Shown: positions 8,838 to 19,160, counted from the stretch's first letter. The stretch: DNA of 64,000 nucleotides from JANYJZ01 sp964523395 (GCA_964523395.1 CAZFXS010000005.1:62001-126000), one strand, 5' to 3'. Made by a program: numbers and translations. The notes: generated from the sequence alone by a model not told the origin.

Positions 8838-10040
8838 ATGAATCGTAACGAAGCATATATAGTTGATGCAGTTCGGACACCTGTTGGTAAATATGGGGGA
8901 ATCCTGAAAGATATTCGTCCCGATGACCTGAGCGCAGTGGTTATTAAAGCGCTTCTCTTACGGACAAAAATACGCCCTGACATCATTCAGGATGTTTTGT
9001 GGGGATGCGCGAATCAGGCCGGTGAAGATAACAGAAACATCGGACGAATGGCATCTCTGCTTGCCGGCCTTCCTTATAGTGTCCCGGGCGCAACTGTAAA
9101 TAGATTGTGCGGTTCGAGTTTGGATGCCATCAATATGGCAGCCCGGTCGATCTGGAGCGGCGATCAGGATGTCATTATTGCCGGAGGCGTGGAAAGCATG
9201 AGCCGGGCGCCATATTCCATTCCCAAAAATCAGTCCGGCAGTTTTGGCAATGTGACAGCATACGATACTGCGCTGGGATGGCGGTATCCAAATCCCGCAA
9301 TGGAAAAATTGTTTCCGTTGGAGTCAATGGGAGAAACCGCCGAGAATGTTGCAGAAAAATATAAGATTTCAAGAGAAGAACAGGATAGATTTGCCTGCGC
9401 AAGTCATGAAAAAGCGGTGGTTGCTCAGAAAAAAAATATATTTCAAGGCGAAATCACAGGTGTTGAAGTTCTTGATAAACAAAAAAACAAGAATCTCCTT
9501 CTTCAAGACGAGGGGCCAAGACCGGAAACTTCTGTCGAAAAACTTTCGAAACTTAACCCCGTGTTCCGGAAAAATGGGACAGTAACTGCGGGCAATTCTT
9601 CTTCACTTAATGACGGCGCGGCGGGCATTGTGTTATGCAGTGAATCGGAAACCAAGCGCCTTGGGATTACCCCGCTGGGGAGAGTTGTATCAACAGGTTT
9701 AGCCGGTGTTGATCCGCGTTATATGGGTATTGGACCGGTACCTGCGGTGACTCAGGCACTAAAAAAAGCAGGAATGAACATAAAAGATATTGGCCTTATA
9801 GAACTAAATGAGGCGTTTGCAGCACAGTCGATTGCGGTGATACGGGATCTTTCGCTTGACCCGGCGATTACCAATGTCAATGGCGGCGCCATCGCTCTCG
9901 GCCATCCTCTCGGTTGCAGCGGAGCAAGGATTATGACAACGTTACTGCACGAAATGAAGAGAAGAAACGTAAAGTACGGCATCGCCACTATGTGTATCGG
10001 CGTAGGCCAGGGGATCGCCACAGTTGTTGAAGGATTATAA
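8838..10040 (+). CDS. Acetyl-CoA acyltransferase (thiolase) of the PcaF/PaaJ type
   Basis: This is a full-length 400-residue thiolase. The acylated Cys is C91 in [18 protein letters not shown] is at 324-330, the catalytic His is H356 in [14 protein letters not shown], and the second Cys is C386 in MCIGVGQG. The [12 protein letters not shown] and LLAGLP segments resemble 3-oxoadipyl-CoA thiolase more than generic acetoacetyl-CoA thiolase. It thus fits the PaaG- and PaaH-like genes upstream. The 156-bp gap before it contains no promoter I can support. The alternative is a general beta-ketothiolase; sequence alone does not separate the two. Confidence 0.85.
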   Translation: MNRNEAYIVDAVRTPVGKYGGILKDIRPDDLSAVVIKALLLRTKIRPDIIQDVLWGCANQAGEDNRNIGRMASLLAGLPYSVPGATVNRLCGSSLDAINMAARSIWSGDQDVIIAGGVESMSRAPYSIPKNQSGSFGNVTAYDTALGWRYPNPAMEKLFPLESMGETAENVAEKYKISREEQDRFACASHEKAVVAQKKNIFQGEITGVEVLDKQKNKNLLLQDEGPRPETSVEKLSKLNPVFRKNGTVTAGNSSSLNDGAAGIVLCSESETKRLGITPLGRVVSTGLAGVDPRYMGIGPVPAVTQALKKAGMNIKDIGLIELNEAFAAQSIAVIRDLSLDPAITNVNGGAIALGHPLGCSGARIMTTLLHEMKRRNVKYGIATMCIGVGQGIATVVEGL

Positions 10041-10087
10041 ACACCAAGCATGATTAACAGAATTTATGTCGAAAGGAATGATCGCAT

Positions 10088-10468
10088 ATGAAACTTAACC
10101 CGATTTCAGTCGTCATCTTTGGCTCTGTCATTGGCCTGATTGTATCGATTCTCGCCTTTACGCCTTTGGGTGAGATGGGCATTATTGCAGTTGCCTGCGT
10201 CTGTTATGTGGCACTTGGCCTCGGTGTAGGCCTCCAATGGCCGATGAACCCGTGGCGGGTTGGCATTATCGCCTCGGTTCCAAGTATGATATTTTTGATC
10301 TGGCGCTGGACAACCGCTACCACGCCGGATGATGCGGCACTGAATATTTCGCTATTCATTTTTCTTCCTATTATTTCCCTGGCAACATCATACCTTGGTG
10401 CCTATATCGGACGCGGTATTGTCATACGCAGAAAGATTAAGGATGTTCAATCTAAAGCCTCACAATAG
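10088..10468 (+). CDS. Small membrane protein, four predicted transmembrane segments
   Basis: The 126-residue protein is almost entirely hydrophobic, with segments at about 5-25, 28-50, 56-75 and 82-106 and a basic C-terminal tail (RRKIKD). AAAGGA lies upstream of the ATG. I do not recognise a family. It sits 47 bp after the thiolase gene and 131 bp before a decarboxylase gene, so cotranscription with the thiolase is possible. Confidence 0.6.
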   Translation: MKLNPISVVIFGSVIGLIVSILAFTPLGEMGIIAVACVCYVALGLGVGLQWPMNPWRVGIIASVPSMIFLIWRWTTATTPDDAALNISLFIFLPIISLATSYLGAYIGRGIVIRRKIKDVQSKASQ

Positions 10469-10503
10469 CATCCATTCTTTTTCATAACAAAAGAAGGATT
10501 CGC

Positions 10504-10521
10504 GTACAGGCAGGGCTGTAC
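10504..10521. repeat. Small inverted repeat in the leader of the decarboxylase gene
   Basis: GTACAG (10504-10509) and CTGTAC (10516-10521) flank a 6-base spacer about 80 bases before the decarboxylase start. It could be a short hairpin or a protein site; nothing else supports it. Confidence 0.3.
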
Positions 10522-10599
10522 AGAAAGAACCGCACTCCCTTTTAGCGGCATTCATTGCACTATTCCGCACTTCAATTTTTCTATCAGCAGAGGTTTTTT

Positions 10600-12108
10600 A
10601 TGAAATCCACGCAAGGTGACGGACACCGTCACGCACCCATGGAAATCAATCATTCCGAGTTCCGAAGGTTGGGAAAGCAACTTGTTGATGAAATTGCTGA
10701 CCATCTGGAGAGACTCCGATCCGGGAAGGTTACCGCAGGAAAAACACCAAAGGAAATCCGGGAACTCCTTGGAAACCGTCAATTGCCGGAGACAGGAACA
10801 GATTCCGGGTACCTTCTTGCCAACACTACGCGCATGTTGATGGACTACTCCCTGTTTAACGGACACCCGCGGTTTTTCGGATACATTACTTCTTCCCCTT
10901 CACCCCTCGGCACACTGGGTGATTTTCTCGCATCCGCAATCAATCAAAATGTGGGCTCATTTTCCCTCGCACCTGTCGGGACTGAAATTGAAGCACAGAC
11001 CATCCGATGGATCGCGGAAATGATAGGTTATCCGTCTGATTGCGGCGGCATACTGGTAAGCGGAGGAAATATGGCAAATTTTGTGGCATTTCTTTCCGCT
11101 CGCCGCGCAAAAAGTGCCCATGATATCAGAACACAGGGCGCCAGAAACGATGTGCGTATATACGCATCAACAGAAACTCATACATGGGTTCAAAAAGCTG
11201 CAGACATGTTCGGGACCGGTACCGATGCAATTCATTGGATTCCGGCCGACAATGAGCAACGAATGGACACTACTCTCCTTGAACAGGCCATTCTCTCGGA
11301 CAAACAAAGAGGATTGCATCCTGCAATAGTAATTGGTACTGCAGGAACAGTCAGCACCGGAGCTATTGACCCGTTACCGGAGATCGCTTCGATTGCCAGG
11401 AAACATTCTCTCTGGTTTCATGTTGACGGTGCGTATGGAGCTCCGGCAGCCATTCTGCCGGAAGCATCGGAAGATTTGAAGGGATTACAGTTTGCCGATT
11501 CTGTGGCGGTTGATCCGCACAAATGGCTATACGCGCCGCTTGAAGTGGGCTGTACACTCGTCCGGAAAAAGGAGAATCTCCTCGACACATTCCGTTTTCA
11601 CGTCCCCTATTACAGATTCGGCGGGACGGAAGACGATCAACCGATTAATTACTATGAATACGGCCCTCAAAACTCAAGAGGGTTCCGCGCATTAAAAGTC
11701 TGGTTGACGATTCAACAGGTGGGAAAACAGGGATACATTGGAATGATCAGGGATGACATCAGGCTGGCAGAAATAATGCACGAAGAACTTCGCCATTACC
11801 CCGAACTTGAACCGTATAAGCAATCATTAAGCATTACGACATTTCGTTTTGTACCGCAAGACCTCAGCGGAAGCAATCAACAGCACGAAGAGTATCTGAA
11901 TACACTGAATACCGAAATATTATACAGGCTTCAGAACAGCGGAGAGGCTTATCTTTCGAATGCGATGTACAACGGAAAATTTCTACTGAGAGCGTGCATC
12001 GTCAACTTCAGAACTTCTGTCAACGACGTGAAGGATCTTCTGCGTATTATTATCCGGATCGGAAAAGATACAGATACTGCGTTACGGCAAGAAGGAAAAC
12101 CGCGCTAG
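10600..12108 (+). CDS. PLP-dependent amino acid decarboxylase, group II (aromatic-L-amino-acid type)
   Basis: The ATG at 10600 has AGAGG 6 bases upstream and gives a 502-residue protein, the length of DOPA/tyrosine/tryptophan decarboxylases. Conserved blocks are FFGYITSSPSPLG, the PLP-contacting HVDGAYGAPA and the Schiff-base lysine K308 in VDPHKWLY. It should decarboxylate an aromatic or related amino acid to an amine. The substrate is not predictable from these motifs. A second, diverged member of the family lies at 26.6 kb. The gene ends 13 bp from the convergent cstA gene. Confidence 0.85.
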   Translation: MKSTQGDGHRHAPMEINHSEFRRLGKQLVDEIADHLERLRSGKVTAGKTPKEIRELLGNRQLPETGTDSGYLLANTTRMLMDYSLFNGHPRFFGYITSSPSPLGTLGDFLASAINQNVGSFSLAPVGTEIEAQTIRWIAEMIGYPSDCGGILVSGGNMANFVAFLSARRAKSAHDIRTQGARNDVRIYASTETHTWVQKAADMFGTGTDAIHWIPADNEQRMDTTLLEQAILSDKQRGLHPAIVIGTAGTVSTGAIDPLPEIASIARKHSLWFHVDGAYGAPAAILPEASEDLKGLQFADSVAVDPHKWLYAPLEVGCTLVRKKENLLDTFRFHVPYYRFGGTEDDQPINYYEYGPQNSRGFRALKVWLTIQQVGKQGYIGMIRDDIRLAEIMHEELRHYPELEPYKQSLSITTFRFVPQDLSGSNQQHEEYLNTLNTEILYRLQNSGEAYLSNAMYNGKFLLRACIVNFRTSVNDVKDLLRIIIRIGKDTDTALRQEGKPR

Positions 12109-12121
12109 CGTAAAGAGAATA

Positions 12122-13804
12122 TTACACACTTTTGGGGACAAGTCTCCCCTTCTCTCCTTCGCGCACCTTGATCAATGCAGTGATGACTAAAAAGACCGCA
12201 AGGAGGATTAATAGTGCAGCAAGCACCGCATTCACCATTTCAACGTTTACGCCAGTCGCGGCATTAAAATTAGTGATCGTCAGGCTTCCCAGCGACCAGA
12301 GAGTGATAATCAGTACAAACAACATTGGCAAGAGTGTAAACCAGATCCGTTTTCTTGCCTGGTACAACCAGACTGTAATTGCAAGAAGGGTTAATGCGGC
12401 AAGAAGCTGATTTGAAGCACCGAAGAGTGTCCAGAACTTGACCCATGAACCCTCTTTTGCAAAAATTAAAAAATACGCCGGAACCGCAACCGTAATTGCT
12501 GTGGCGACAGCCGCACTTGCACGCGACTTCCAGTTAAATAGCTCCTGTATGATAAATCGTCCCAGCCGCGTACAGACATCCAGGGTATCAAACACAAATG
12601 TGGAAAATGCCATCGCGCCAAACGTAATGGCAAAGTTTAAGTTTTCCTTTCCGATCAACAGCGAGAGGAATCCGCCTATTCCGTTGCCATAAATAGTGCC
12701 CGGTTTCAGTCCCTTAATTTCCTCGGGAGTCACAATCATGATTGTGACGAGCGCAATCAAAGCAACGAACCCTTCAGCAAGCATCCCTCCGTACCCGACG
12801 CTTTGCATGTGTGATTCTTTATCTACCTGTTTGGAAGTCGTTCCCGAACAAACAAGTCCATGAAATCCTGAGCAGGCGCCGCATGCTATGGTAACAAACA
12901 GAAACGGCAGAAGTGTACCGGTCATTCCTCCCATATCCCAATCCCGGAATGCGGGGGCTTTGATTTCATACCCGCCGAAAAAGACACCGAAAACACCAAG
13001 GGCAAGCACGAGATACAGAACAAAGCCGCCCAGGTACCCCCGGGGTTGAAGCAGCGCCCAGACCGGAATCACCGAAGCAACCGCACAATACGCCAGGATG
13101 AGTATCCCCCACGTTCTTACATCGAGAAGCAGTACGGTTGAAATTTTCGTACCTAACCATGAAAGTGCCAATGTAGCAGGAACAAAAATGACAGTCACCA
13201 GCCACAAGGGCGGTTTCATATACCGCTGAACAATGCCAAGCAAAATTGCCAACAGAAGGTACATAACAGAGGAAATCGCAACGGCGCCGCCCGGGTTGAA
13301 ACTGATGCTGGTTCCTTCCAGCTCCTCCGTTATGCCTGTAAAACTCGCAGCAGTAATATCGGCAAACGCGACAATAACAAACAACAGCGCAAGCCATATA
13401 AAGACCATCATGGCAATGCCTGCCTTTGGACCGAGGTGTTCTCTTGTAATCTCCGCAATTGACTGCGCGCGGTGACGCACCGAGGCAGTAAGGCTGCTGA
13501 AATCATGAACTGCGCCGATCAGCACCACACCAAGGCTGATCCAGATTAAGCAGGGAATCCATCCCCACGTCTGACATGCGAGAATCGGCCCCGCTATTGG
13601 TCCGGCGGCCGCTATCGCTGAGAAGTGCTGAGCAAAGAGGTAAAACCTGGGAGTCGGTACAAAATCAATACCGTCACCCATCGTATGGGCCGGGGTTTTT
13701 TGTTCGTCGCTGATGGAAAATTGCCGCGCCACCCAGCGCCCATAAAAATGATATGCTGTGATAATGCCTGCAAGAAAGATCAGCGCGAGCAGCGGAAGGC
13801 TCAT
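12122..13804 (-). CDS. cstA: Carbon starvation protein A family transporter
   Basis: The 560-residue protein has about fifteen hydrophobic segments. It carries the CstA-family N-terminus (HFYGRWVARQF, then DGIDFVPT) and the conserved CGACSGFHGLVCSGTTSKQ. Family members import peptides or pyruvate in starving cells. The length matches the short form (about 550-600 residues) rather than the ~700-residue E. coli CstA. It is the last gene of the long minus-strand block and converges on the decarboxylase gene. Confidence 0.9.
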   Translation of the reverse strand: MSLPLLALIFLAGIITAYHFYGRWVARQFSISDEQKTPAHTMGDGIDFVPTPRFYLFAQHFSAIAAAGPIAGPILACQTWGWIPCLIWISLGVVLIGAVHDFSSLTASVRHRAQSIAEITREHLGPKAGIAMMVFIWLALLFVIVAFADITAASFTGITEELEGTSISFNPGGAVAISSVMYLLLAILLGIVQRYMKPPLWLVTVIFVPATLALSWLGTKISTVLLLDVRTWGILILAYCAVASVIPVWALLQPRGYLGGFVLYLVLALGVFGVFFGGYEIKAPAFRDWDMGGMTGTLLPFLFVTIACGACSGFHGLVCSGTTSKQVDKESHMQSVGYGGMLAEGFVALIALVTIMIVTPEEIKGLKPGTIYGNGIGGFLSLLIGKENLNFAITFGAMAFSTFVFDTLDVCTRLGRFIIQELFNWKSRASAAVATAITVAVPAYFLIFAKEGSWVKFWTLFGASNQLLAALTLLAITVWLYQARKRIWFTLLPMLFVLIITLWSLGSLTITNFNAATGVNVEMVNAVLAALLILLAVFLVITALIKVREGEKGRLVPKSV

Positions 13805-13853
13805 TCTGGATTTACAAGTTGTGTATGGTGAACATGAGTGTTACCATGCTTTT

Positions 13854-14204
13854 TCAAAAAGCATCAATAAGGTGACGGATTTCAATTTGGTCATTCTGTC
13901 GTTCTATCGCAATGACATCGCAACGGCATTCGCGGTCTACAATACCGAGTGTATACATATATCCTTCAGCGGTCCGGCGAAGCAGGCGCCGTTTTCTGAT
14001 GCTGATGGATTCTTCAGGTGTACCGTAATCATATGATCGACGAGTTTTGACTTCAACAAACACGAGCACCGTGCCGTCTTCAGCAACGATATCTAATTCC
14101 CCGTGCTGGAACCGGAAATTCCGGGCGAGGATACGATACCCTTTTTTTATCAAAAAATCAACGGCAAGTTCCTCCCCCTGCGCTCCCTCGTACTGAGTAT
14201 TCAC
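13854..14204 (-). CDS. UPF0102 (YraN) endonuclease-like protein
   Basis: The 116-residue protein has the PD-(D/E)xK-like core of the YraN family: D38 in [10 protein letters not shown], then E51 and K53 in FVEVKTR. The start is GTG with GGGGAGG just upstream. It follows rnhB by 12 bp, a pairing common in bacteria. The function is not established; a role in DNA or RNA processing is inferred from the nuclease fold. Confidence 0.85.
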   Translation of the reverse strand: MNTQYEGAQGEELAVDFLIKKGYRILARNFRFQHGELDIVAEDGTVLVFVEVKTRRSYDYGTPEESISIRKRRLLRRTAEGYMYTLGIVDRECRCDVIAIERQNDQIEIRHLIDAF

Positions 14205-14216
14205 ATTCCTCCCCTG

Positions 14217-14810
14217 TTAGTGCGGCATACGAAAGCTTTTGCGGTGGATTTCACATGGTCCGTATTTCCGAATAGCCTCCATATGTGCTTTTGTACCATA
14301 TCCCTTGTGCTTTGCGAACCCGTATTGCGGAAATTGAGCATCATATTGCAGCATTAACCGGTCCCGGGTAACTTTTGCAACAATTGAAGCGGCGGCAATG
14401 GAAAAACATTGCGCATCCCCATCGACAATCGCATTATACGGAATAGGGCTTTGTTTATATCTCGGGCCATCGATAAGTAAATGGTGCGGACGCGGCTGCA
14501 GCTTTGCGACCGCTTCTTCCATAGACTGCAGTGTTGCCTGATAAATATTGACGGCATCTATCACCTCCGGGTAAACTATGCCGATCCCGACACTGACGGC
14601 ACATTCCTTAATAATAACTTCAAGTTCTTCTCTCTGCCGCGAGGAAAGTTTTTTTGAGTCATTCACCCCATGGATCCAGACTTCCTGCGGGAATATCACC
14701 GCGGCAGCTACCACAGGTCCTGCAAGCGGACCTCTTCCCGCTTCATCAACGCCGGCAACCCGCTCATGTCCGAGTTTCCAGCATGTTCTTTCAAATGTGT
14801 AATTCAACAT
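14217..14810 (-). CDS. rnhB: Ribonuclease HII
   Basis: The 197-residue protein shows the RNase HII signature GVDEAGRGPLAGPVV with catalytic D22 and E23, then DGDAQCFSIAAASIVAKVTRD. It removes ribonucleotides and RNA from RNA-DNA hybrids in the cytoplasm. It is 3 bp downstream of the Omp85 gene and 12 bp upstream of yraN, so the three are cotranscribed. Confidence 0.95.
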   Translation of the reverse strand: MLNYTFERTCWKLGHERVAGVDEAGRGPLAGPVVAAAVIFPQEVWIHGVNDSKKLSSRQREELEVIIKECAVSVGIGIVYPEVIDAVNIYQATLQSMEEAVAKLQPRPHHLLIDGPRYKQSPIPYNAIVDGDAQCFSIAAASIVAKVTRDRLMLQYDAQFPQYGFAKHKGYGTKAHMEAIRKYGPCEIHRKSFRMPH

Positions 14811-14813
14811 TAG

Positions 14814-16535
14814 CTAAAACTCATTCATTAGTCCGAAATGAATCTTTCCTTCCGAAAAAGAATCACCTTCTCCCAGTGCGAAACTGACACCGACATTGCC
14901 GAGAGATGTTTCAACCCTCATCCCGACACCATATCCATACTTAACTTTTTGCTGAGCGGGGATCAGACCGTTATTTTCCGCCGGCAGGAAATAATATCCG
15001 GTATCAAAAAACCCATACAACAACGACCGGCGCGCCATCACAAAACGGTATTCAGTGTTTGTCCAGGCAATCCGTGATCCTGTAAATTCATATTCACGGT
15101 AGCCCCGCAACGAGTTTGTGCCGCCAAACCTGTAGAGATCGCTCACTTCAACCTGACTGTTGGTAATCTGCCTTCCGTGCAGGCCAATCATCAGTACATT
15201 CCGTGAAAATACCGGTGTAAAAAATTGAAGGTCGACACTCACGCGCTGTACGGTACTTACCCCGCTCACGGCAAATCCGACCGCGTTGAATATTTTTTTG
15301 TTCCCGATCCGGTATTCGCTGTGGTATTGAATGCCGGAGGTAGGGCTGACAAGATCATCCCTGGTATCATAACGAATATCGATCCCCGCGGTAATCATTC
15401 TGCTGCTTGAGACAAGGGTTATTCCGTTATTCACCGAAGGAATGATGACTTCATGATTGATCAATCCTCCGAGAGAAATATTTTCATCAACCAACAGATG
15501 TATTTTTCCTTCAACTTCACGTCGAAGGTACATTGTATCCTGTTGCCGCTGAAAGAAGGAGCCTTCCAGATTAACAGGGATATTAAAAATCCACGGTTCT
15601 TTATAAGAAAGGCTGATTTCCTGAGAATTCCGGTTATCTTTTTGCCACGAGACGCGTCCGCTCCGCGCCGTCCCGAACAAATTATTCATGGCAATGGTGA
15701 CGAAGCCCATAACAGATCCTTGTGAATTCGTACTGCCTGAGGGCACGTAGCCGATAACACCGTCAAATGTGTTGGTAGTACCTTCCACCACTTTCAGAAG
15801 CAGCCCACCCGTTTTATTCCGGATATACAATTGCGGCTCGGCAACGCCCGAGAAAATAGCGAGCCGCTGTAAGCGGTTTCGAATGCCGGATATTTTTTCC
15901 GGATTGTACAACTCAGGAAGATGGAGCCTCGCTTCCCGGAGAATCACGTCATCTTTTGTTGCCGTATTTCCCTCAATCTTCACCTCCTGAATGTTTACCA
16001 GCCCGCCTTCCGTCACGGCAAGTTTCAGAGCAAGAGATCCGTCCCGCTGTAACAAAATTTCTGAGATTTCCACATTAGCGTACGGATACCCCGCATGTTT
16101 ATAACGAGAAACGAGTTCCTGTACGTCTTTTTCCAGAATATCTTTATTCAGAATATTTCCCGGCCGGGTTTCAAACGCTTCCACAATTTCAGCATCGGTC
16201 CACAAGGAGTTACCTTCAATCTGAATATTGTCAAGGTATGACCGCTTTCCCTCATTAATCATGATGGAAATGGAAACAAAGGCGCTGTCAGGAGTATATA
16301 GCAACGAATCAACCGTAACCGCAGCAGCATAAAAGCCGTTTTCATTATAGGTACGTTCAAGATTAGCAATGTCCTGCTGTACCACGCTCCTTGAAAATAT
16401 CTGAGACGGCTGAGAGACAAATATCTTTGTGATTTGACCACCGGTGAAGAACGTATTGCCTCTCAGTTGAAGTGATTGGATCAGGGTTGCTCCACCGGAG
16501 TGCGCCATTAACTGATACCCCAGAAGAATACTCAT
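14814..16535 (-). CDS. Omp85/BamA-TamA-like outer membrane protein with POTRA repeats
   Basis: The 573-residue protein has three POTRA-like modules in the first ~270 residues (for example LRGNTFFTGGQI, IEGNSLWTDAEI and IEGNTATKDDVI). A C-terminal beta-barrel follows, with SLRGYRE as the probable VRGF/Y signature, and the protein ends in a terminal Phe. The ATG at 16535 is preferred because AAGGCGG lies 6 bases upstream and a signal-like segment follows; the frame is open for 31 more codons into the GWxTD gene. It is shorter than BamA, so it may be a specialised assembly or export pore. It lies 34 bp after the GWxTD gene. Confidence 0.85.
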   Translation of the reverse strand: MSILLGYQLMAHSGGATLIQSLQLRGNTFFTGGQITKIFVSQPSQIFSRSVVQQDIANLERTYNENGFYAAAVTVDSLLYTPDSAFVSISIMINEGKRSYLDNIQIEGNSLWTDAEIVEAFETRPGNILNKDILEKDVQELVSRYKHAGYPYANVEISEILLQRDGSLALKLAVTEGGLVNIQEVKIEGNTATKDDVILREARLHLPELYNPEKISGIRNRLQRLAIFSGVAEPQLYIRNKTGGLLLKVVEGTTNTFDGVIGYVPSGSTNSQGSVMGFVTIAMNNLFGTARSGRVSWQKDNRNSQEISLSYKEPWIFNIPVNLEGSFFQRQQDTMYLRREVEGKIHLLVDENISLGGLINHEVIIPSVNNGITLVSSSRMITAGIDIRYDTRDDLVSPTSGIQYHSEYRIGNKKIFNAVGFAVSGVSTVQRVSVDLQFFTPVFSRNVLMIGLHGRQITNSQVEVSDLYRFGGTNSLRGYREYEFTGSRIAWTNTEYRFVMARRSLLYGFFDTGYYFLPAENNGLIPAQQKVKYGYGVGMRVETSLGNVGVSFALGEGDSFSEGKIHFGLMNEF

Positions 16536-16569
16536 CGCAACCGCCTTGAATCGGAACCTCAAGGTCTGC

Positions 16570-17868
16570 CTACCGCGGACGAGTACGCCAGATATCCCAA
16601 ATCGGAGTCTGCAAACGGTAATCGCCAAATCCCGACATATCTACGAACACGAACTCGCGATCAAGCTGATAGTAGGTCCAAATTTCATATGGTTTCGCAT
16701 CAATATCAAAGGGATGCCGTTCGATATTATTTGGCGCTCCGAAAATTATATATACCATTCCCCTGTCGGTTTTCCACCCTTCGGTATAATGGCCGAAATT
16801 TTTATTGGCGTATTCGATTCTTCCATAATATTCCTCCATCAGCTCATTGCGTTCCGTGTTCGGGGAAGGATCCTTTTTCTTCCAATAATCCTGAAACCGA
16901 AGCCGCTTTTCATCGGAAGGAAGCTTCTTCATCGCGTCAATCTGCTCTTCGTCGGTGATATACTGCAGCTGGTCAACCGCAAGATCCAGATTTTCAATAG
17001 ATACGGGAAGTCCCTGCCACCGGACCATAAACGGCTTTGCAACTAAAATTTTTGCCCCCTGAGGCACAGAGGGCAAAAGAGCAAGTTCAAGCGTGTAATC
17101 ACCCGCACCTAATCGGCCGCTATTGATATTGGGGAAGAAAGATTTTTTTCCGGCAGGGACAAACATTTTCAGGGAGTCCTTTTGGATAATTTCTCCCTTG
17201 ATGTTCCGGATATTCAGCATGAATGAAACTGAATCAGCAGAACCGGTGTTATATGTTTCAAAGAAGATATAAAATCCTGTCTTTGCTTCACCGATGTTCG
17301 TTGTAATATTCGGAACCACAACCGTTTTTCCATTTTCGTACGACAAATTCCGTATAAACATCGGGTCGCTCATTGAAAGCGCGGATGATGAAACATCGCG
17401 GACCACAACCACGCGTTTCACCAATCCCGATTTCTTGGTTTCGGTATCGCGGACTTGCGTGAGAATAGTATATCTTGCCGGCAGGAGAAAAAATACTTTC
17501 TGACTGAGCTTTCCCGACTGAAGCGAAACCGTCTCTTCAAAATTGTCAGTATCAATTTCCTCTCTCCAGAAACTCTCATTGACCTGACGGTCAGCACTAT
17601 CAAGTATTGTCAAAAACACTTCATAACTTGCGTGAAAGACATCCCCTTCCTTTACAAACTGAAGCGTTCTATGGGGCACTTCGAGATAAAAATCCACTCG
17701 GCTCTTGCCCGAAGAATCCGAAGCATAACTCAAAATGTCAACATAAAACCTTGCAACCTCCTGAACCGGCAACCCGGTTACTTCCTGCGCGCGGGCGCTT
17801 CCGGTTAGACAACCCCACATTGCACCCATCAGAATCAACGAGACCAATATACGCTGTATGAAATTCAT
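16570..17868 (-). CDS. GWxTD domain-containing secreted protein
   Basis: The 432-residue protein begins with a signal peptide cleaved near GSARA. The C-terminal ~100 residues form the GWxTD domain (GWKTDRGMVYIIFGAPNNIERHPF is its core region, near 365-390). The middle looks like beta-sandwich material. Its ATG overlaps the rimO stop by 4 bases. The domain is common in Bacteroidota and Acidobacteria and has no firmly known function. Linkage to the following Omp85 gene suggests a periplasmic or outer membrane role; that is inference. Confidence 0.85.
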   Translation of the reverse strand: MNFIQRILVSLILMGAMWGCLTGSARAQEVTGLPVQEVARFYVDILSYASDSSGKSRVDFYLEVPHRTLQFVKEGDVFHASYEVFLTILDSADRQVNESFWREEIDTDNFEETVSLQSGKLSQKVFFLLPARYTILTQVRDTETKKSGLVKRVVVVRDVSSSALSMSDPMFIRNLSYENGKTVVVPNITTNIGEAKTGFYIFFETYNTGSADSVSFMLNIRNIKGEIIQKDSLKMFVPAGKKSFFPNINSGRLGAGDYTLELALLPSVPQGAKILVAKPFMVRWQGLPVSIENLDLAVDQLQYITDEEQIDAMKKLPSDEKRLRFQDYWKKKDPSPNTERNELMEEYYGRIEYANKNFGHYTEGWKTDRGMVYIIFGAPNNIERHPFDIDAKPYEIWTYYQLDREFVFVDMSGFGDYRLQTPIWDIWRTRPR

Positions 17869-19160
17869 TTTACAGGAATGGCGAATAAATCATATTCTTC
17901 AGCATCGACTATCGAAACCTCGGCAAACTTACCGACAGTAATATCCTTTGACATAGTTACCGATACCTCATTATCCACTTCCGGCGCATCAAACTCAGTT
18001 CTGCCGAACGCAACACCCTGGTCAACAGAGTCAATCAGAACACGCATCGTTGTTCCCACTTGGTTTTTGTTCCTTGCGAGTGAAATTTCACGCTGGGTTT
18101 CCATAATAATTGCTTTGCGTTCATCTTTTACCTGTTGAGGTACCGGGTCTCCCAACGGATATGCTGTCGTTCCATCTTCCTGCGAATAGGAAAACACACC
18201 AAGCCGTTCAAATTGAGTTTCTTTTACGAACGAGAGAAGTTCCTCAAATTCCTTATCACCTTCATTCGGATAGCCGACAATCAACGTTGTACGAAGCGCA
18301 ATACCGGGAACTTCATTCCGGATTTGTCCGATAAGCGCGCGTAATCTGTCAGATGTAATCCCCCTCCGCATTGAGGTTAGCACAGGGTCAGCCACATGCT
18401 GAACCGGCATATCAAGGTACTTACAGAGTTTGGGATTATCATTAATCTGGCGGAGGATATCGACAGGAAAGCCGGTTGGGAACGCGTACATCAGCCGGAT
18501 CCATTCTATGCCCTCTATCCTGCTTAAGTTTTCAAGCAAGTCGGCAAGCACACGTTTTCCATACAGGTCAAGTCCATAGTAAGTGCTATCCTGCGCGATA
18601 AGAATTAACTCCTTTACGCCGAGCGATGCAAGCCGCCGGGCTTCGAGCAATATCCGGTCCATCGGTTTGCTGACATGGCCTCCGCGCATCAACGGAATGG
18701 AGCAAAACGAGCATGGCCGGTCACAACCCTCGGAGATTTTCAAATAAGCAAAATGTTTCGGCGTGGTAAGCAGGCGCTCACCCAACAATTCATTTTTCAA
18801 ATCAGCGCCAAGTTCAACCGCAACTGTATCCATTTTGTTCGCGCCGATATAGACATCAACTTCAGGTATTTCTTTTCGGAGATCATCGGCGTAGCGTTCA
18901 GAAAGACACCCCATCACAACAACTTTCTTCAGCTTGCCTTCCTTTTTCAGCGCTACCGCCTGCAGGATTGTGTCAATTGACTCCTGTTTTGCGGCCTCAA
19001 TGAATCCGCATGTGTTGATTACAGCGATATCGGCTCCATCGGAAGTTGAGGAAAGCTCGATGTTGCTATGCTTCAGATGTCCCATCAGGACTTCGGAATC
19101 AACAACGTTCTTTGAACAGCCGAGTGTGATAATATTGATTTTATCTTTTTTGGGCGCCAT
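17865..19160 (-). CDS. rimO: Ribosomal protein S12 methylthiotransferase RimO
   Basis: The 431-residue protein has all three domains of the methylthiotransferase family: the N-terminal [4Fe-4S] domain with C15, C51 and C85, the radical SAM core with C146, C150 and C153 (GCDRPCSFC), and a C-terminal TRAM domain. The GCSKN start and SIPLMRG motif fit RimO rather than MiaB. It adds a methylthio group to an Asp of ribosomal protein S12. It is 5 bp downstream of cdsA. Confidence 0.95.
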   Translation of the reverse strand: MAPKKDKINIITLGCSKNVVDSEVLMGHLKHSNIELSSTSDGADIAVINTCGFIEAAKQESIDTILQAVALKKEGKLKKVVVMGCLSERYADDLRKEIPEVDVYIGANKMDTVAVELGADLKNELLGERLLTTPKHFAYLKISEGCDRPCSFCSIPLMRGGHVSKPMDRILLEARRLASLGVKELILIAQDSTYYGLDLYGKRVLADLLENLSRIEGIEWIRLMYAFPTGFPVDILRQINDNPKLCKYLDMPVQHVADPVLTSMRRGITSDRLRALIGQIRNEVPGIALRTTLIVGYPNEGDKEFEELLSFVKETQFERLGVFSYSQEDGTTAYPLGDPVPQQVKDERKAIIMETQREISLARNKNQVGTTMRVLIDSVDQGVAFGRTEFDAPEVDNEVSVTMSKDITVGKFAEVSIVDAEEYDLFAIPVK

